Source: Algoriphagus pacificus | GTDB lineage: Bacteria > Bacteroidota > Bacteroidia > Cytophagales > Cyclobacteriaceae | Length of the DNA stretch: 64,000 nt | Direction of reading: 5' to 3' | Assembly (NCBI RefSeq): GCF_017254845.1 | Contig: NZ_JAFKCU010000001.1 | Span: 889,048 to 953,047, forward strand | In this document: positions 9,520 through 18,477 of the stretch, one piece after another | How positions within the stretch are numbered: the first letter of the stretch is position 1 | Layout: each line of letters begins with the position of its first letter | The notes under the pieces: model-generated | What the model was told of the DNA's origin: nothing | The model's input: only the letters and a program-made list of their open reading frames with translations | Database searches by the model: none | Position numbers and translations under genes: made by a program

Positions 9520-10551
9520 ATGTCAATTTTTCTAATCCCCCTTTACTTGTTTTTTTCCTTTTCTGACTTCACCATGGAGCCAGAAGGCATAATTGAAATC
9601 GGAAGAATTTCCTATCAAAACCCGGTTTTTGAGCCGGTTCTAGCAGATCCTTCTGTCATCCAGGTTAAAGATGAATTCTATGCTTATGGTACCGAGGACA
9701 ATTGGGGAGAGGAAGGTGGCTACCATTTGGTTCCGGTTATCAAATCAAAGGATTTGGTGCATTGGGAGCAGGTAGGAAATGCCATGGTCAAAAAGCCGGA
9801 TTGGAAGGCAAAAGGAGGAATCTGGGCACCGGATGTCACCTTGGTTGGGAATCAGTTTTACATGTATTATTCGTTTTCTACATGGGGAGATCCTAATCCT
9901 GGGATAGGATTGGCAATTGCTGATAAACCAGAAGGGCCCTTTATAGATCAAGGATCGGTATTTACCTCCGAGGAAATCGGTGTAAAGAATTCAATTGATC
10001 CGTTTTTTATCGAAGAGAAAGGAGAGAAATTCCTAATCTGGGGGAGTTTTCATGGTCTTTTTCTGACAAAGCTTTCTAAAGATGGAAAAAAGGCAGTAGG
10101 GTCGAAAATCCAATTAGCAGGAAATCATCTGGAAGCTGCCTATGTCCATCAAAAGAACGGATACTATTACCTTTTTGGATCTGCTGGAACTTGCTGCGAA
10201 GGAGCGAAAAGTACTTACAGAGTATTGGTGGGAAGGTCCAAAAAATTGGAAGGACCCTATCTTGATCATGCCGGGAAACCGCTTTTAGAAGAGGGCTCTG
10301 GAAAATTGGTCTTGACTAAAAATAAGGAAGAAAATGGCTATGTAGGGCCGGGGCATAATTCAGAGATTGTGACAGATGCTAAGGGTGAGGATTGGTTTTT
10401 GTATCATGCCATGGATAGTAAAAATGCAAAACTCGCCAACGGAGTGAATAGGCGAGTTCTCATGCTCGATAAAATTCAATGGGAAGAGGACTGGCCTACC
10501 GTAAAAAATCAGGAACCAAGCACGGAGCAGACTGAAGCACCGGTGTTTTAG
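9520..10551 (+). CDS. Glycoside hydrolase family 43 enzyme (arabinosidase/xylosidase type)
   Basis: This 343-residue protein has a short N-terminal export signal. It is a single five-bladed propeller of the GH43 type. The three catalytic acids fit the family: Asp43 (LADPSV, general base), Asp160 (NSIDPFF, pKa modulator) and Glu205 (NHLEAAYV, general acid). Predicted activity is removal of alpha-L-arabinofuranosyl or beta-D-xylosyl units; GH43 motifs do not separate these. It is the first gene of a plus-strand run of five carbohydrate genes, 17 bp before the GH127-like gene. The 169 bp upstream, shared with the divergent peptidase, must hold the promoter. Confidence 0.88.
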   Translation: MSIFLIPLYLFFSFSDFTMEPEGIIEIGRISYQNPVFEPVLADPSVIQVKDEFYAYGTEDNWGEEGGYHLVPVIKSKDLVHWEQVGNAMVKKPDWKAKGGIWAPDVTLVGNQFYMYYSFSTWGDPNPGIGLAIADKPEGPFIDQGSVFTSEEIGVKNSIDPFFIEEKGEKFLIWGSFHGLFLTKLSKDGKKAVGSKIQLAGNHLEAAYVHQKNGYYYLFGSAGTCCEGAKSTYRVLVGRSKKLEGPYLDHAGKPLLEEGSGKLVLTKNKEENGYVGPGHNSEIVTDAKGEDWFLYHAMDSKNAKLANGVNRRVLMLDKIQWEEDWPTVKNQEPSTEQTEAPVF

Positions 10552-10568
10552 CCATAAATTCAATACTG

Positions 10569-12710
10569 ATGAAGTTTAATTATACAATTCAAAAGGCTTT
10601 TTCTATCTCCCTCTTGGTTTTCATTTTTTCATGCGAAAAAAAGAACTCCATCTCGGATGAAGTCACCTTTATTGATCGGATTCCCAATGCCCAAACAAAT
10701 GAGTTTTATGTCAGTAATCGGGCTCCTTTGGCACCAAGTGCTCTGATCAAACTACCTGTTGGCGCAGTCAAACCTGAGGGGTTTCTGAAAGAATATCTCC
10801 TTAGACAAAAAGATGGCTTGACTGGTAATTTGGGAGAAATATCCGCTTGGCTACAAAAGGAGGACAATGCATGGCTCTCTCCTGATGGAGAAGGAAAATG
10901 GGGCTGGGAAGAAGTTCCTTATTGGCTCAAAGGTTATGCAAATATCGGTTATATCCTTGAAGACCCGAAAATCATAAAGGAGGCAATGATCTGGATAGAA
11001 GGAACGCTTAAAAGCCAACGGGAAGACGGGAATTTTGGGCCAAAACACTTTGACGGAGATAATCAGGATTTTTGGGCAAATATGATCATGCTCTACTGCC
11101 TACAGTCCTATTACGAGTATTCGGAGGATCCAAGGGTTTTGGAACTCATGACTAATTACTTCAAGTATGAGCTGAGTGTACCTGATGAGAATTTTTTGGA
11201 AGGCTATTGGCAAAAACTGAGAGGGGGAGATAATCTTCGCAGTGTTTTTTGGCTCTATAACAGAACAGGTGATAAGTTTTTATTAGAGTTAGCAGAAAAA
11301 ATCCACAGGAATACCGCGAATTGGGAAGGCAGAGATTTACCTCTTGACCAAATCAGAAACTACTATGAAGTCAGAGATGGTGGGGAAGTTCCGGATTGGT
11401 ATCGCGATCAGGTCGATTGGCATAATGTAAATCATGCACAAGCATTTCGAGAGCCTGCTCAATATTATCTGCTTTCAAAAAATGAATCAGACTTAGAGGC
11501 CAGCTACGAGAATTTTAAAATTATCCGGGAACATTTTGGACAGGTCCCGGGCGGAATGTTCGGTTCAGATGAAAACGCAAGACCGGGTTATGCCGATCCT
11601 CGACAAGGGGTTGAAACTTGTGGGATGGTGGAGCAGATGAATTCTGACGAACATCTTTTACGGATTACCGGAGATCCATTTTGGGCAGACCACGCAGAGG
11701 AAGTTGCCTTTAATACCTATCCTGCAGCTGTCATGCCTGACTTCAAAGCCTTGCACTACATCACTTCGCCCAATATGGCTCTTTTGGATGCAGAGAATCA
11801 TGCCCCTGGAATCTCCAATTCAGGTCCTTTTCTTTTGATGAACCCGTTTAGCTCCAGATGCTGTCAGCATAACCATTCCCAAGGTTGGCCATATTTTATT
11901 GAAAACATGTGGATGGCTACACCGGATAATGGGGTTGTCGCTGCTCTCTATGGAGAAAATACCGTGCAAGTGAAAGTGGGTGACGGGACAGAAGTGAAAA
12001 TTGAGGAAAGCTCGCATTACCCTTTCGAGGAGGAAATAAATTTTGAGCTTTCGATGGAAAAAGAAGTGAAATTTCCTCTCTATCTAAGAATTCCTGCTTG
12101 GGCAAAAGGTGCTGCAGTATCCATTAACGGAGAGCTTGCAAAAGATAAAATAGACGGAATTGGTTTTGTGAAAATTGAAAGAACATGGAAAAGCCAGGAT
12201 AAAATCACTTTGCAACTTCCCATGGAAATCAGCACAAAGCGATGGGAAAAGAACAGCAATAGTTTGAGTATCATGCGAGGGCCATTGACTTATTCTTTGA
12301 AAATCAGGGAGAAATATCTGAAAAAAGACAGTGATGAAACCGCCATTTGGGATTCTAAATGGCAGGAAGGAGCCGATACAAAAAAATGGCCTTCTTGGGA
12401 AATTCGCCCCGTTACAGATTGGAACTATAGCCTAGTAATTGATGAAAATGACCCAGCTTCATCATTGGAGGTCATGCATGGCAAATGGCCAAAGTCTGAT
12501 TTTCCATTCACGCTTGAGGAGGTTCCCATTAAAATTGTGGCAAAGGCCAAGCAAATTCCAAAGTGGCAACTAGACCAATATGGTTTGGTAGGTGAATTAA
12601 AAGACCTTCCAACCACAAGTGATCAACCGATTGTAGATGTTACCCTGATTCCTATGGGAGCAGCGCGATTAAGAATAACTGCTTTTCCTTATTTGGAAAA
12701 TAACCAATAA
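10569..12710 (+). CDS. GH127-like beta-L-arabinofuranosidase family lipoprotein
   Basis: This 713-residue lipoprotein (lipobox FIFSC, Cys22) has an alpha-helical barrel followed by beta domains. The zinc-thiolate active-site pattern of GH127/GH146 enzymes is visible: Glu349-Thr-Cys351 (GVETCGMVEQ) and the paired Cys431-Cys432 (SSRCCQHN), the expected Glu-x-Cys plus Cys-Cys ligand and nucleophile arrangement. Established members release beta-L-arabinofuranose from plant glycans. The CCQHNHSQGW context differs from the common CCPPN form, so this is a divergent subfamily and another substrate is possible. It is tightly spaced between two GH43 genes (17 and 4 bp). Confidence 0.78.
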   Translation: MKFNYTIQKAFSISLLVFIFSCEKKNSISDEVTFIDRIPNAQTNEFYVSNRAPLAPSALIKLPVGAVKPEGFLKEYLLRQKDGLTGNLGEISAWLQKEDNAWLSPDGEGKWGWEEVPYWLKGYANIGYILEDPKIIKEAMIWIEGTLKSQREDGNFGPKHFDGDNQDFWANMIMLYCLQSYYEYSEDPRVLELMTNYFKYELSVPDENFLEGYWQKLRGGDNLRSVFWLYNRTGDKFLLELAEKIHRNTANWEGRDLPLDQIRNYYEVRDGGEVPDWYRDQVDWHNVNHAQAFREPAQYYLLSKNESDLEASYENFKIIREHFGQVPGGMFGSDENARPGYADPRQGVETCGMVEQMNSDEHLLRITGDPFWADHAEEVAFNTYPAAVMPDFKALHYITSPNMALLDAENHAPGISNSGPFLLMNPFSSRCCQHNHSQGWPYFIENMWMATPDNGVVAALYGENTVQVKVGDGTEVKIEESSHYPFEEEINFELSMEKEVKFPLYLRIPAWAKGAAVSINGELAKDKIDGIGFVKIERTWKSQDKITLQLPMEISTKRWEKNSNSLSIMRGPLTYSLKIREKYLKKDSDETAIWDSKWQEGADTKKWPSWEIRPVTDWNYSLVIDENDPASSLEVMHGKWPKSDFPFTLEEVPIKIVAKAKQIPKWQLDQYGLVGELKDLPTTSDQPIVDVTLIPMGAARLRITAFPYLENNQ

Positions 12711-12714
12711 ACCT

Positions 12715-14247
12715 ATGAACCTAATTAGAATAGGGCTTTTCAGCCTCTTTTTTAGTTTAATAATCAATGCAAATGCACAAATCGGAGGGATTGCAAATCC
12801 GGTTTTGGCAGGAGATAGACCCGATCCAACAGTTGTGAAAATCGGCAATGATTATTATGCCTCGGCCACTTCGAATGAATGGGCACCGCTTTTTCCGATT
12901 TTCAAATCCAAGGATTTGGTTAATTGGGAGCTTGTCAATTATGTTTTTCCAGTCGGGGCACCTGATTGGGCTAAAAATAACTTTTGGGCACCTGAGCTTT
13001 CTTATGATGAGGAGCAAAAGAAAATCTACGCTTACTATACTGCTAGAGATAAGAGCAGCAATCGATTAAGCGTGGCTGTAGCTAGTGCTGATTCTCCGGA
13101 AAGCAAATTTACAGACCATGGACCTTTGGTAGCTCAGGAATATGGATCCATTGATGCTTTTGAAACGAGAGACGAGAATGGGAATCTATATGTGCTCTGG
13201 AAGGAAGATGGAAACAGTAAAGGTCAAAAAACTCCTATTTGGGCCCAAAGGGTAAATGAAGATCGGACAGAATTGATCGGTGAAAAACATGAGCTATTTC
13301 GCAATGACCAGGAATGGGAAGGTCAGCTAGTAGAGGGAGTTGCGATTTTTAGGAAGAATGGCTATTTCTATGCGACTTACTCAGCTCGTGGTTGCTGTGA
13401 AATTACTTGTGATTATGTCACTGGAGTGGCCAGAAGTAAATCGCTTTTAGGTCCTTGGGAGAAATATGATATGAATCCAGTGCTCAAGGATAATGAAAAC
13501 TGGAAATGTGCTGGACATGGTACAGTGGTAGAAAAAGGCGGAGACCTGTTTATGCTTTATCATGCCTATAATAGAGAAGGAAGTGTTTATGTAGGCAGAC
13601 AGGGCGTTTTGGAAAAGATAACTTGGACTGCAGATGCTTGGCCTGTTTTAGCAAACAATGCAGCTTATGAACGAAGCAAAAAATCACTCGAGTTTACAGA
13701 TACTTTTGAAAACCGACTAGATCCTATCTGGCAATGGCGAGTAACTCAGGACATCCAATATGAAACCGGAAAAGATGGACTGAAGCTGCAGGCATCTAAT
13801 GAAAATGAAGGTTTGGGGACATTGCTGGTTCAAGGCACTAAATCTCTAGACTATCAATACGAAGCTACTATAGTTCCCACCGAGGAAGCTCAAGCTGGCC
13901 TAGCTGTAATTGGTGGAGCGAATAATGGATTTGGGGCTCCAGTAGCCGGAATGGGGGTTTCTATCCTAGGAAATGAGATTACACTTTGGGAAACAATCAA
14001 TCAGAGTACAAAAGTCTTGGGAACTCAGACAGTTCCTGCCGGTAAAGAAGTTAAATTGATCCTGAAAATGAAAGATGGATATCTAATGACCACTTCCGCC
14101 GAGGTTGATGGCAAGGAATATTCAATCGGCGAGGAGCAGGACGTCAAGCATTTGGTTCCCTGGGGAATGGGCTTCAGATTGGGCTTGGTAGCCAAAGGAA
14201 GCGATGATTCCTCCGTACAGTTTAAGACTGTCAAAATCCTTTATTAA
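12715..14247 (+). CDS. GH43 glycosidase with C-terminal beta-sandwich domain
   Basis: This 510-residue secreted protein has a signal peptide ending near NANAQ (residue 22). The N-terminal propeller (about 25-320) has GH43 acids Asp37 (DRPDPTV), Asp147 (YGSIDAF) and Glu207 (LVEGVAIF). A C-terminal region (about 330-510) is strand-rich and resembles the beta-sandwich found in exo-acting beta-xylosidase/arabinosidase members. It lies four bases after the GH127-like gene. A conserved cysteine cluster near residue 230 (GCCEITC) may be structural and is also seen in the first GH43 protein (TCCEGAK). Confidence 0.88.
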   Translation: MNLIRIGLFSLFFSLIINANAQIGGIANPVLAGDRPDPTVVKIGNDYYASATSNEWAPLFPIFKSKDLVNWELVNYVFPVGAPDWAKNNFWAPELSYDEEQKKIYAYYTARDKSSNRLSVAVASADSPESKFTDHGPLVAQEYGSIDAFETRDENGNLYVLWKEDGNSKGQKTPIWAQRVNEDRTELIGEKHELFRNDQEWEGQLVEGVAIFRKNGYFYATYSARGCCEITCDYVTGVARSKSLLGPWEKYDMNPVLKDNENWKCAGHGTVVEKGGDLFMLYHAYNREGSVYVGRQGVLEKITWTADAWPVLANNAAYERSKKSLEFTDTFENRLDPIWQWRVTQDIQYETGKDGLKLQASNENEGLGTLLVQGTKSLDYQYEATIVPTEEAQAGLAVIGGANNGFGAPVAGMGVSILGNEITLWETINQSTKVLGTQTVPAGKEVKLILKMKDGYLMTTSAEVDGKEYSIGEEQDVKHLVPWGMGFRLGLVAKGSDDSSVQFKTVKILY

Positions 14248-14287
14248 TGAATTTTTACCTATTTCAATTTTAAATAAACCTATTGTA

Positions 14288-16141
14288 ATGAAGAAAACTT
14301 TGATTTGCGGAGCCCTTTTGGTCTTTGTCCAACAAATGAATCTGGTCCAAGCTCAGGATTGGAAACCTGTAGAGGGGAAAATTATGACTGAGTGGACTGA
14401 GAAAGTCACTCCGGAAAATGCACATCAAGAATATCCTAGACCACAAATGACCCGAGACAATTGGGTTAACCTAAATGGACTTTGGGACTACGCGATACAG
14501 GCGAAAGGAGCTGCAGCTCCATCAAATTTCGAAGGGGAAATTTTGGTGCCTTTTGCAGTCGAGTCTGCACTCTCAGGAGTGGGTAAAACCGTAGGAAAGG
14601 ATCAGGAACTTTGGTACAACACAGAATTTGCAAGCCCAAAAAAATCAATTAAAGATCATGTGATTTTACATTTTGGCGCTTCCGATTGGGAGACTGAGGT
14701 TTTTGTCAATGGAGTTTCTGTTGGAATTCATCGTGGAGGATATGACCCTTTTGAATTTGATATCACATCAGCTTTGAAATCAGGAAAAAGCCAAGTTCTC
14801 CAAGTGAGAGTTTGGGATCCAAGTGATGATGGACCTCAGCCCCGAGGTAAACAAGTCAATAATCCGAGCGGTATCTGGTATACTCCAGTTACGGGGATTT
14901 GGCAGACAGTATGGATGGAAACAGTTCCTTCCAGTTACATTGCAGGGATCAGAAATGCTTCTGATTTAGAATCAAAGCAAATTCTAGTTACACCACAAGT
15001 GACTGCGGCACAAGCAGGCCAACAAGTGAAAGTTTCTGCTTGGAAAGATGGGAACATGCTTGCTGAGCAGACTATTGATCCAAATGGTACAGCGAAATTG
15101 ACTATTGCGAATGCTGAATTTTGGGAACCTGGAAATCCAGTCCTTTATGATTTGAAAGTAGAATTGATCAGCGGAAAAAAGGTGCTAGATGAAGTAGGAA
15201 GCTATGCAGCAATCCGTGAAATCAAAATGGCTCCTGATGCTGAAGGTATTCAAAGAATGATGCTGAATGGTAAGTTTTTATTTCAATACGGTCCTTTAGA
15301 CCAAGGCTGGTGGCCAGATGGCTTGTACACAGCTCCAAGTGAAGAAGCTTTGGTTTTTGATATTCAAAAGACTCAGGACATGGGCTTTAACATGATCCGA
15401 AAGCATGTCAAAGTCGAGCCAGCCAGATGGTACTATGCTTGCGATAAAATGGGAATGCTAGTATGGCAGGATATGCCTAGCGGTGACATGGGCAATGGCT
15501 GGGAAATGAAAGTTGGCGTTTTGGGTAGCCAAACTGATCGAGCTAGAACTCCCGAATCTGAGGCAATCTATCGTACGGAATGGAAAGAAATTATGGATGA
15601 TTTTTACAGCTTTCCTTCAATAGTGGTTTGGGTTCCTTTCAATGAAGCTTGGGGTCAGTTTAAGACAAAAGAAATCACAGAATGGACCGAAAACCATGAC
15701 CCTTCCCGATTAGTCAACAGTGCCAGCGGAGGTAATTTTGAAATGGAAGGCACTAAGATCACTGGAGATATCATTGACTTACATAATTACCCAGATGCGA
15801 AAATGCCGGATCCGGGAATTTTCGGTAAGGAAAATATCATCGTTTTGGGTGAATTTGGTGGTTTAGGACTTCCAGTTGACGGCCACGTATGGCAGCAGAA
15901 GGATAACTGGGGTTACCAAAGTTTCAAGAACGAAGAGGAATTGCTAAATCGCTATGCAGGTCTGATGAAACGATTGGAAGAGCTTATTTCTGATGGATTA
16001 TCCGCTGCGGTTTATACTCAGACTACCGATGTGGAGGTTGAAACAAATGGGTTGATGACCTATGACAGAAAAGTAATAAAAATGAAGGCTGCCCAATTGA
16101 AGCCTTTACACGATAAATTGTATCAAGTTTCAGTAAAATAA
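14288..16141 (+). CDS. GH2 family glycosidase (beta-galactosidase-like)
   Basis: This 617-residue secreted GH2 enzyme starts at ATG 14288, which gives a proper signal peptide (MKKTLICGAL to VQAQ). The frame is open from 14204 but that start lies inside the previous gene. Domains in order are a jelly-roll sugar-binding domain (about 50-210), an immunoglobulin-like domain (210-315) and a TIM barrel (320-615). The acid/base is Glu453 (FNEAWGQF) and the nucleophile is Glu522 (GEFGG). The short form without the large C-terminal domains of LacZ points to activity on a small oligosaccharide. Likely substrate: beta-galactoside or a related linkage in the glycan handled by the operon. Confidence 0.9.
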   Translation: MKKTLICGALLVFVQQMNLVQAQDWKPVEGKIMTEWTEKVTPENAHQEYPRPQMTRDNWVNLNGLWDYAIQAKGAAAPSNFEGEILVPFAVESALSGVGKTVGKDQELWYNTEFASPKKSIKDHVILHFGASDWETEVFVNGVSVGIHRGGYDPFEFDITSALKSGKSQVLQVRVWDPSDDGPQPRGKQVNNPSGIWYTPVTGIWQTVWMETVPSSYIAGIRNASDLESKQILVTPQVTAAQAGQQVKVSAWKDGNMLAEQTIDPNGTAKLTIANAEFWEPGNPVLYDLKVELISGKKVLDEVGSYAAIREIKMAPDAEGIQRMMLNGKFLFQYGPLDQGWWPDGLYTAPSEEALVFDIQKTQDMGFNMIRKHVKVEPARWYYACDKMGMLVWQDMPSGDMGNGWEMKVGVLGSQTDRARTPESEAIYRTEWKEIMDDFYSFPSIVVWVPFNEAWGQFKTKEITEWTENHDPSRLVNSASGGNFEMEGTKITGDIIDLHNYPDAKMPDPGIFGKENIIVLGEFGGLGLPVDGHVWQQKDNWGYQSFKNEEELLNRYAGLMKRLEELISDGLSAAVYTQTTDVEVETNGLMTYDRKVIKMKAAQLKPLHDKLYQVSVK

Positions 16142-16184
16142 CTCCTCCTAGACCAGAAATGGATAGGGAAAAAGCCGCTATGCT

Positions 16185-17306
16185 ATGAAAAAATTAACAC
16201 AATTACTGACACTTAGTGCTGCGATTTTGATAGGCGCATGTGCACAAAAAAAATCAAATGAAATGCCCGTAGAAGCAACTGTAATGAAAGAAAGCCCTTA
16301 TAAAATAATGACTTTGACTAACTCCAATGGAGTAAAAATGACAGTCACCGATCTTGGTGCCAGAGTGATGACTCTTCAGGTTCCCGACAAAGAAGGGAAG
16401 CTGGTAGATGTTGTTTTGGGCTTTGATACACCAGAGGAATACCTAACATCCCCAGAACCATTTTTTGGAACTGCGATTGGTCGCTATGGAAATAGAATTG
16501 CCAAAGGAAAATTCGACCTAAATGGGCAGACCTACTCCCTTCCAATCAATAATGGAGTAAATTCTCTGCATGGAGGACCTGGAGGGTTTCATAATGTTAT
16601 CTGGAATGTCGAGGAAGCTGATGATTCTCACATTGTCTTTACTTATGTTTCCAAAGATGGTGAAGAAGGCTATCCTGGAACACTCCAGGTGAAAATGGTT
16701 TATTTTCTCACAGATGAGAATGAATTCAAAATCACTTACGAGGCCGAAACTGACAAAGCAACTCCAGTGAATTTGACGCATCATTCTTTCTTTAACTTAA
16801 ATGGAGAGGGAACAACTGACGTATTGAACCATGAGTTGATGTTAAATGCCAGCAAATATACACCTGTTGACAGTACATTGATCCCTCTTGGAAGCGTTGA
16901 TCCTGTCGCGGGAACTCCCTTTGATTTTACTTCTGTCAAAGCTATCGGTAAAGACATTGCAGTGGAAAATCAACAGTTAACCTTTGGAGGCGGATTTGAC
17001 CATAACTGGGTCTTGGATAAGAAAGAAGAAGGAGGATTGGAAATGGCAGCAACAGTTTATTCTCCTACGACAGGGATTTCCATGGAAGTCTGGACTACAG
17101 AGCCTGCCATTCAGTTTTACTCAGGTAATTTCCTCGATGGAAATGCAAAGGGAAAAGGTGGAAAGCCTTACGAATTCAGAACAGCACTTTGTTTGGAAAC
17201 ACAACATTATCCGGACTCTCCTAATCAGCCGAACTTCCCTTCCACGATTTTGGAACCGGGAGAAAAATACGAGCAAACTTGTATTTACAAGTTTGGAACG
17301 AAGTAA
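16185..17306 (+). CDS. galM: Aldose 1-epimerase (mutarotase) lipoprotein
   Basis: This 373-residue GalM-family protein interconverts alpha and beta anomers of aldoses such as galactose or arabinose. The conserved histidines are His129 (NSLHGG) and His200 (NLTHHSFFNL), and the catalytic base is Glu338 (LCLETQHYP). It carries a lipoprotein signal with lipobox LIGAC (Cys19), so it works in the periplasm on sugars released by the preceding glycosidases. It is the last gene of the five-gene operon and is followed by a terminator-like hairpin. Confidence 0.93.
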   Translation: MKKLTQLLTLSAAILIGACAQKKSNEMPVEATVMKESPYKIMTLTNSNGVKMTVTDLGARVMTLQVPDKEGKLVDVVLGFDTPEEYLTSPEPFFGTAIGRYGNRIAKGKFDLNGQTYSLPINNGVNSLHGGPGGFHNVIWNVEEADDSHIVFTYVSKDGEEGYPGTLQVKMVYFLTDENEFKITYEAETDKATPVNLTHHSFFNLNGEGTTDVLNHELMLNASKYTPVDSTLIPLGSVDPVAGTPFDFTSVKAIGKDIAVENQQLTFGGGFDHNWVLDKKEEGGLEMAATVYSPTTGISMEVWTTEPAIQFYSGNFLDGNAKGKGGKPYEFRTALCLETQHYPDSPNQPNFPSTILEPGEKYEQTCIYKFGTK

Positions 17307-17314
17307 AATTTAAC

Positions 17315-17971
17315 TTAGGAAAGGGCGGAGACTTTGGTTTTCGCCTTTTTTTTGTCTTTCACCAACAGGTTGATATAAAAAAGGTCCACCACAAAAATGA
17401 TAAGTCCCATGTAAAGGATATGATGGTTGATGCCACCAGCCGTTTTGGAACCGATCATTCCGATGAGTATTGTGGATGAGAAAGTGCCAAAGCATTTAGA
17501 AATTGCAATTAAAAGTGATTGTCCTTGGGATCCGCCTCTGCGATAAAACATCCGAATAAAGAGGAAGGACATGATAAAATTAATGGAGAAACCCACATAC
17601 AAAGCACCTTTAACTATTCCCAACCACTGGTAAGTAAAGTGGTGAATAATGGAGCAAAGAATTATAAAAACAAAGGCCTGCCCATAGAATACTGGCGTAC
17701 TGGCTTTCACTTCTTTTCTTCCGTATTTGAAATAGGTATAGAGGATCCCGATGTCTACCAAAACCCATAAAAAATTGACTATAGTGGAAACATGATAGCC
17801 AAAAACATGATAACCTTGGATGGTATAATGGATTTCCCAAGTGAAATTCAAAGCCAGGGTAATGAAGGGAATGGAGTAGGTTTTATCCTTGAAACCCAAT
17901 CTTAAAGCATCCACGTACGCCACAATCCACCCTATTCCACACAAGGCTATAAACAAAGAACTAACAGTCAT
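17315..17971 (-). CDS. Seven-helix membrane protein resembling transmembrane terpene cyclases
   Basis: This 218-residue protein is almost entirely hydrophobic, with about seven transmembrane segments and a basic C-terminus. The segment ALNFTWEIHYTIQG near residues 39-53 contains the Asn-x-x-Trp-Glu pattern that I associate with Pyr4/PaxB-type membrane terpene cyclases of fungi and their bacterial relatives, and a VNFLWVLVDIG segment follows. The match is by memory of a short motif, so the call is tentative. No terpenoid genes lie nearby to support it. It converges on galM with 8 bp between stops. Confidence 0.5.
   Translation of the reverse strand: MTVSSLFIALCGIGWIVAYVDALRLGFKDKTYSIPFITLALNFTWEIHYTIQGYHVFGYHVSTIVNFLWVLVDIGILYTYFKYGRKEVKASTPVFYGQAFVFIILCSIIHHFTYQWLGIVKGALYVGFSINFIMSFLFIRMFYRRGGSQGQSLLIAISKCFGTFSSTILIGMIGSKTAGGINHHILYMGLIIFVVDLFYINLLVKDKKKAKTKVSALS
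17320..17353 (+). terminator. Terminator-like hairpin after galM
   Basis: An 8-bp stem AAAGGGCG/CGCCTTTT (one G-T pair), a 14-base loop and a following T run lie 14 bp after the galM stop. The hairpin overlaps the 3' end of the convergent membrane-protein gene. Confidence 0.6.
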
Positions 17972-18477
17972 AAATCATTCATTGTAGTAGGCGCTTCAAA
18001 AACCTCTTGGCTTTATGAAAATTAGGATGTGGCGCTTTTAATTTAAAAACTTGGTTTACTCTTTCTGATTAAAATTTCCTCCTCACTTTGACCTCAAGCG
18101 GCATTTTCGTCTTCCGATTCGCCAAAGATAAAATCAATACAGCAATCACTATTCCTGTTTGGCAAAGAATCAGCTCGACAATTTCAGGACTTGCTTTATG
18201 GAAGCTTTGTTCTCTAATTCTACAACTTGGTAAAATCAAATCCCGATACCGCGCCTCAAAAATAGAAGAATCAGATCCAAATCGTAAAATTATTATTGCA
18301 TTTAGCAGTTTAATTTTGGAAAAAGTCTCGGCGCTAACTCTTGCTTTAAGCTTGGATTAGTTCTTTTTTATACTGAAGATCAGTCTCTTATATGAAAAGG
18401 AAATGATGTTTATAGTGGAGAAAGGATTTTAATCATGCGTTTCTAGAGTCTTTGGAAAGCCAAGCCTTTAATGCGCT
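17972..18477. other. 506-bp intergenic region with overlapping unassigned open frames
   Basis: No recognised gene lies here. On the plus strand a 90-codon frame with ATG (18088-18360) is open. On the minus strand a 95-codon frame (18356-18069) is open and looks more protein-like: it ends in a membrane segment (IVELILCQTGIVIAVLILSL) and a basic tail, but it has no in-frame ATG, GTG or TTG near its beginning. Neither is supported by a known family. The minus frame could be a decayed or frameshifted gene upstream of the membrane protein. Confidence 0.4.

Noticed and set aside
14204-14287. Upstream extension of the GH2 frame into the preceding GH43 gene
   Set aside because: Adds residues without export signal; the ATG at 14288 gives a proper signal peptide and normal gene spacing.
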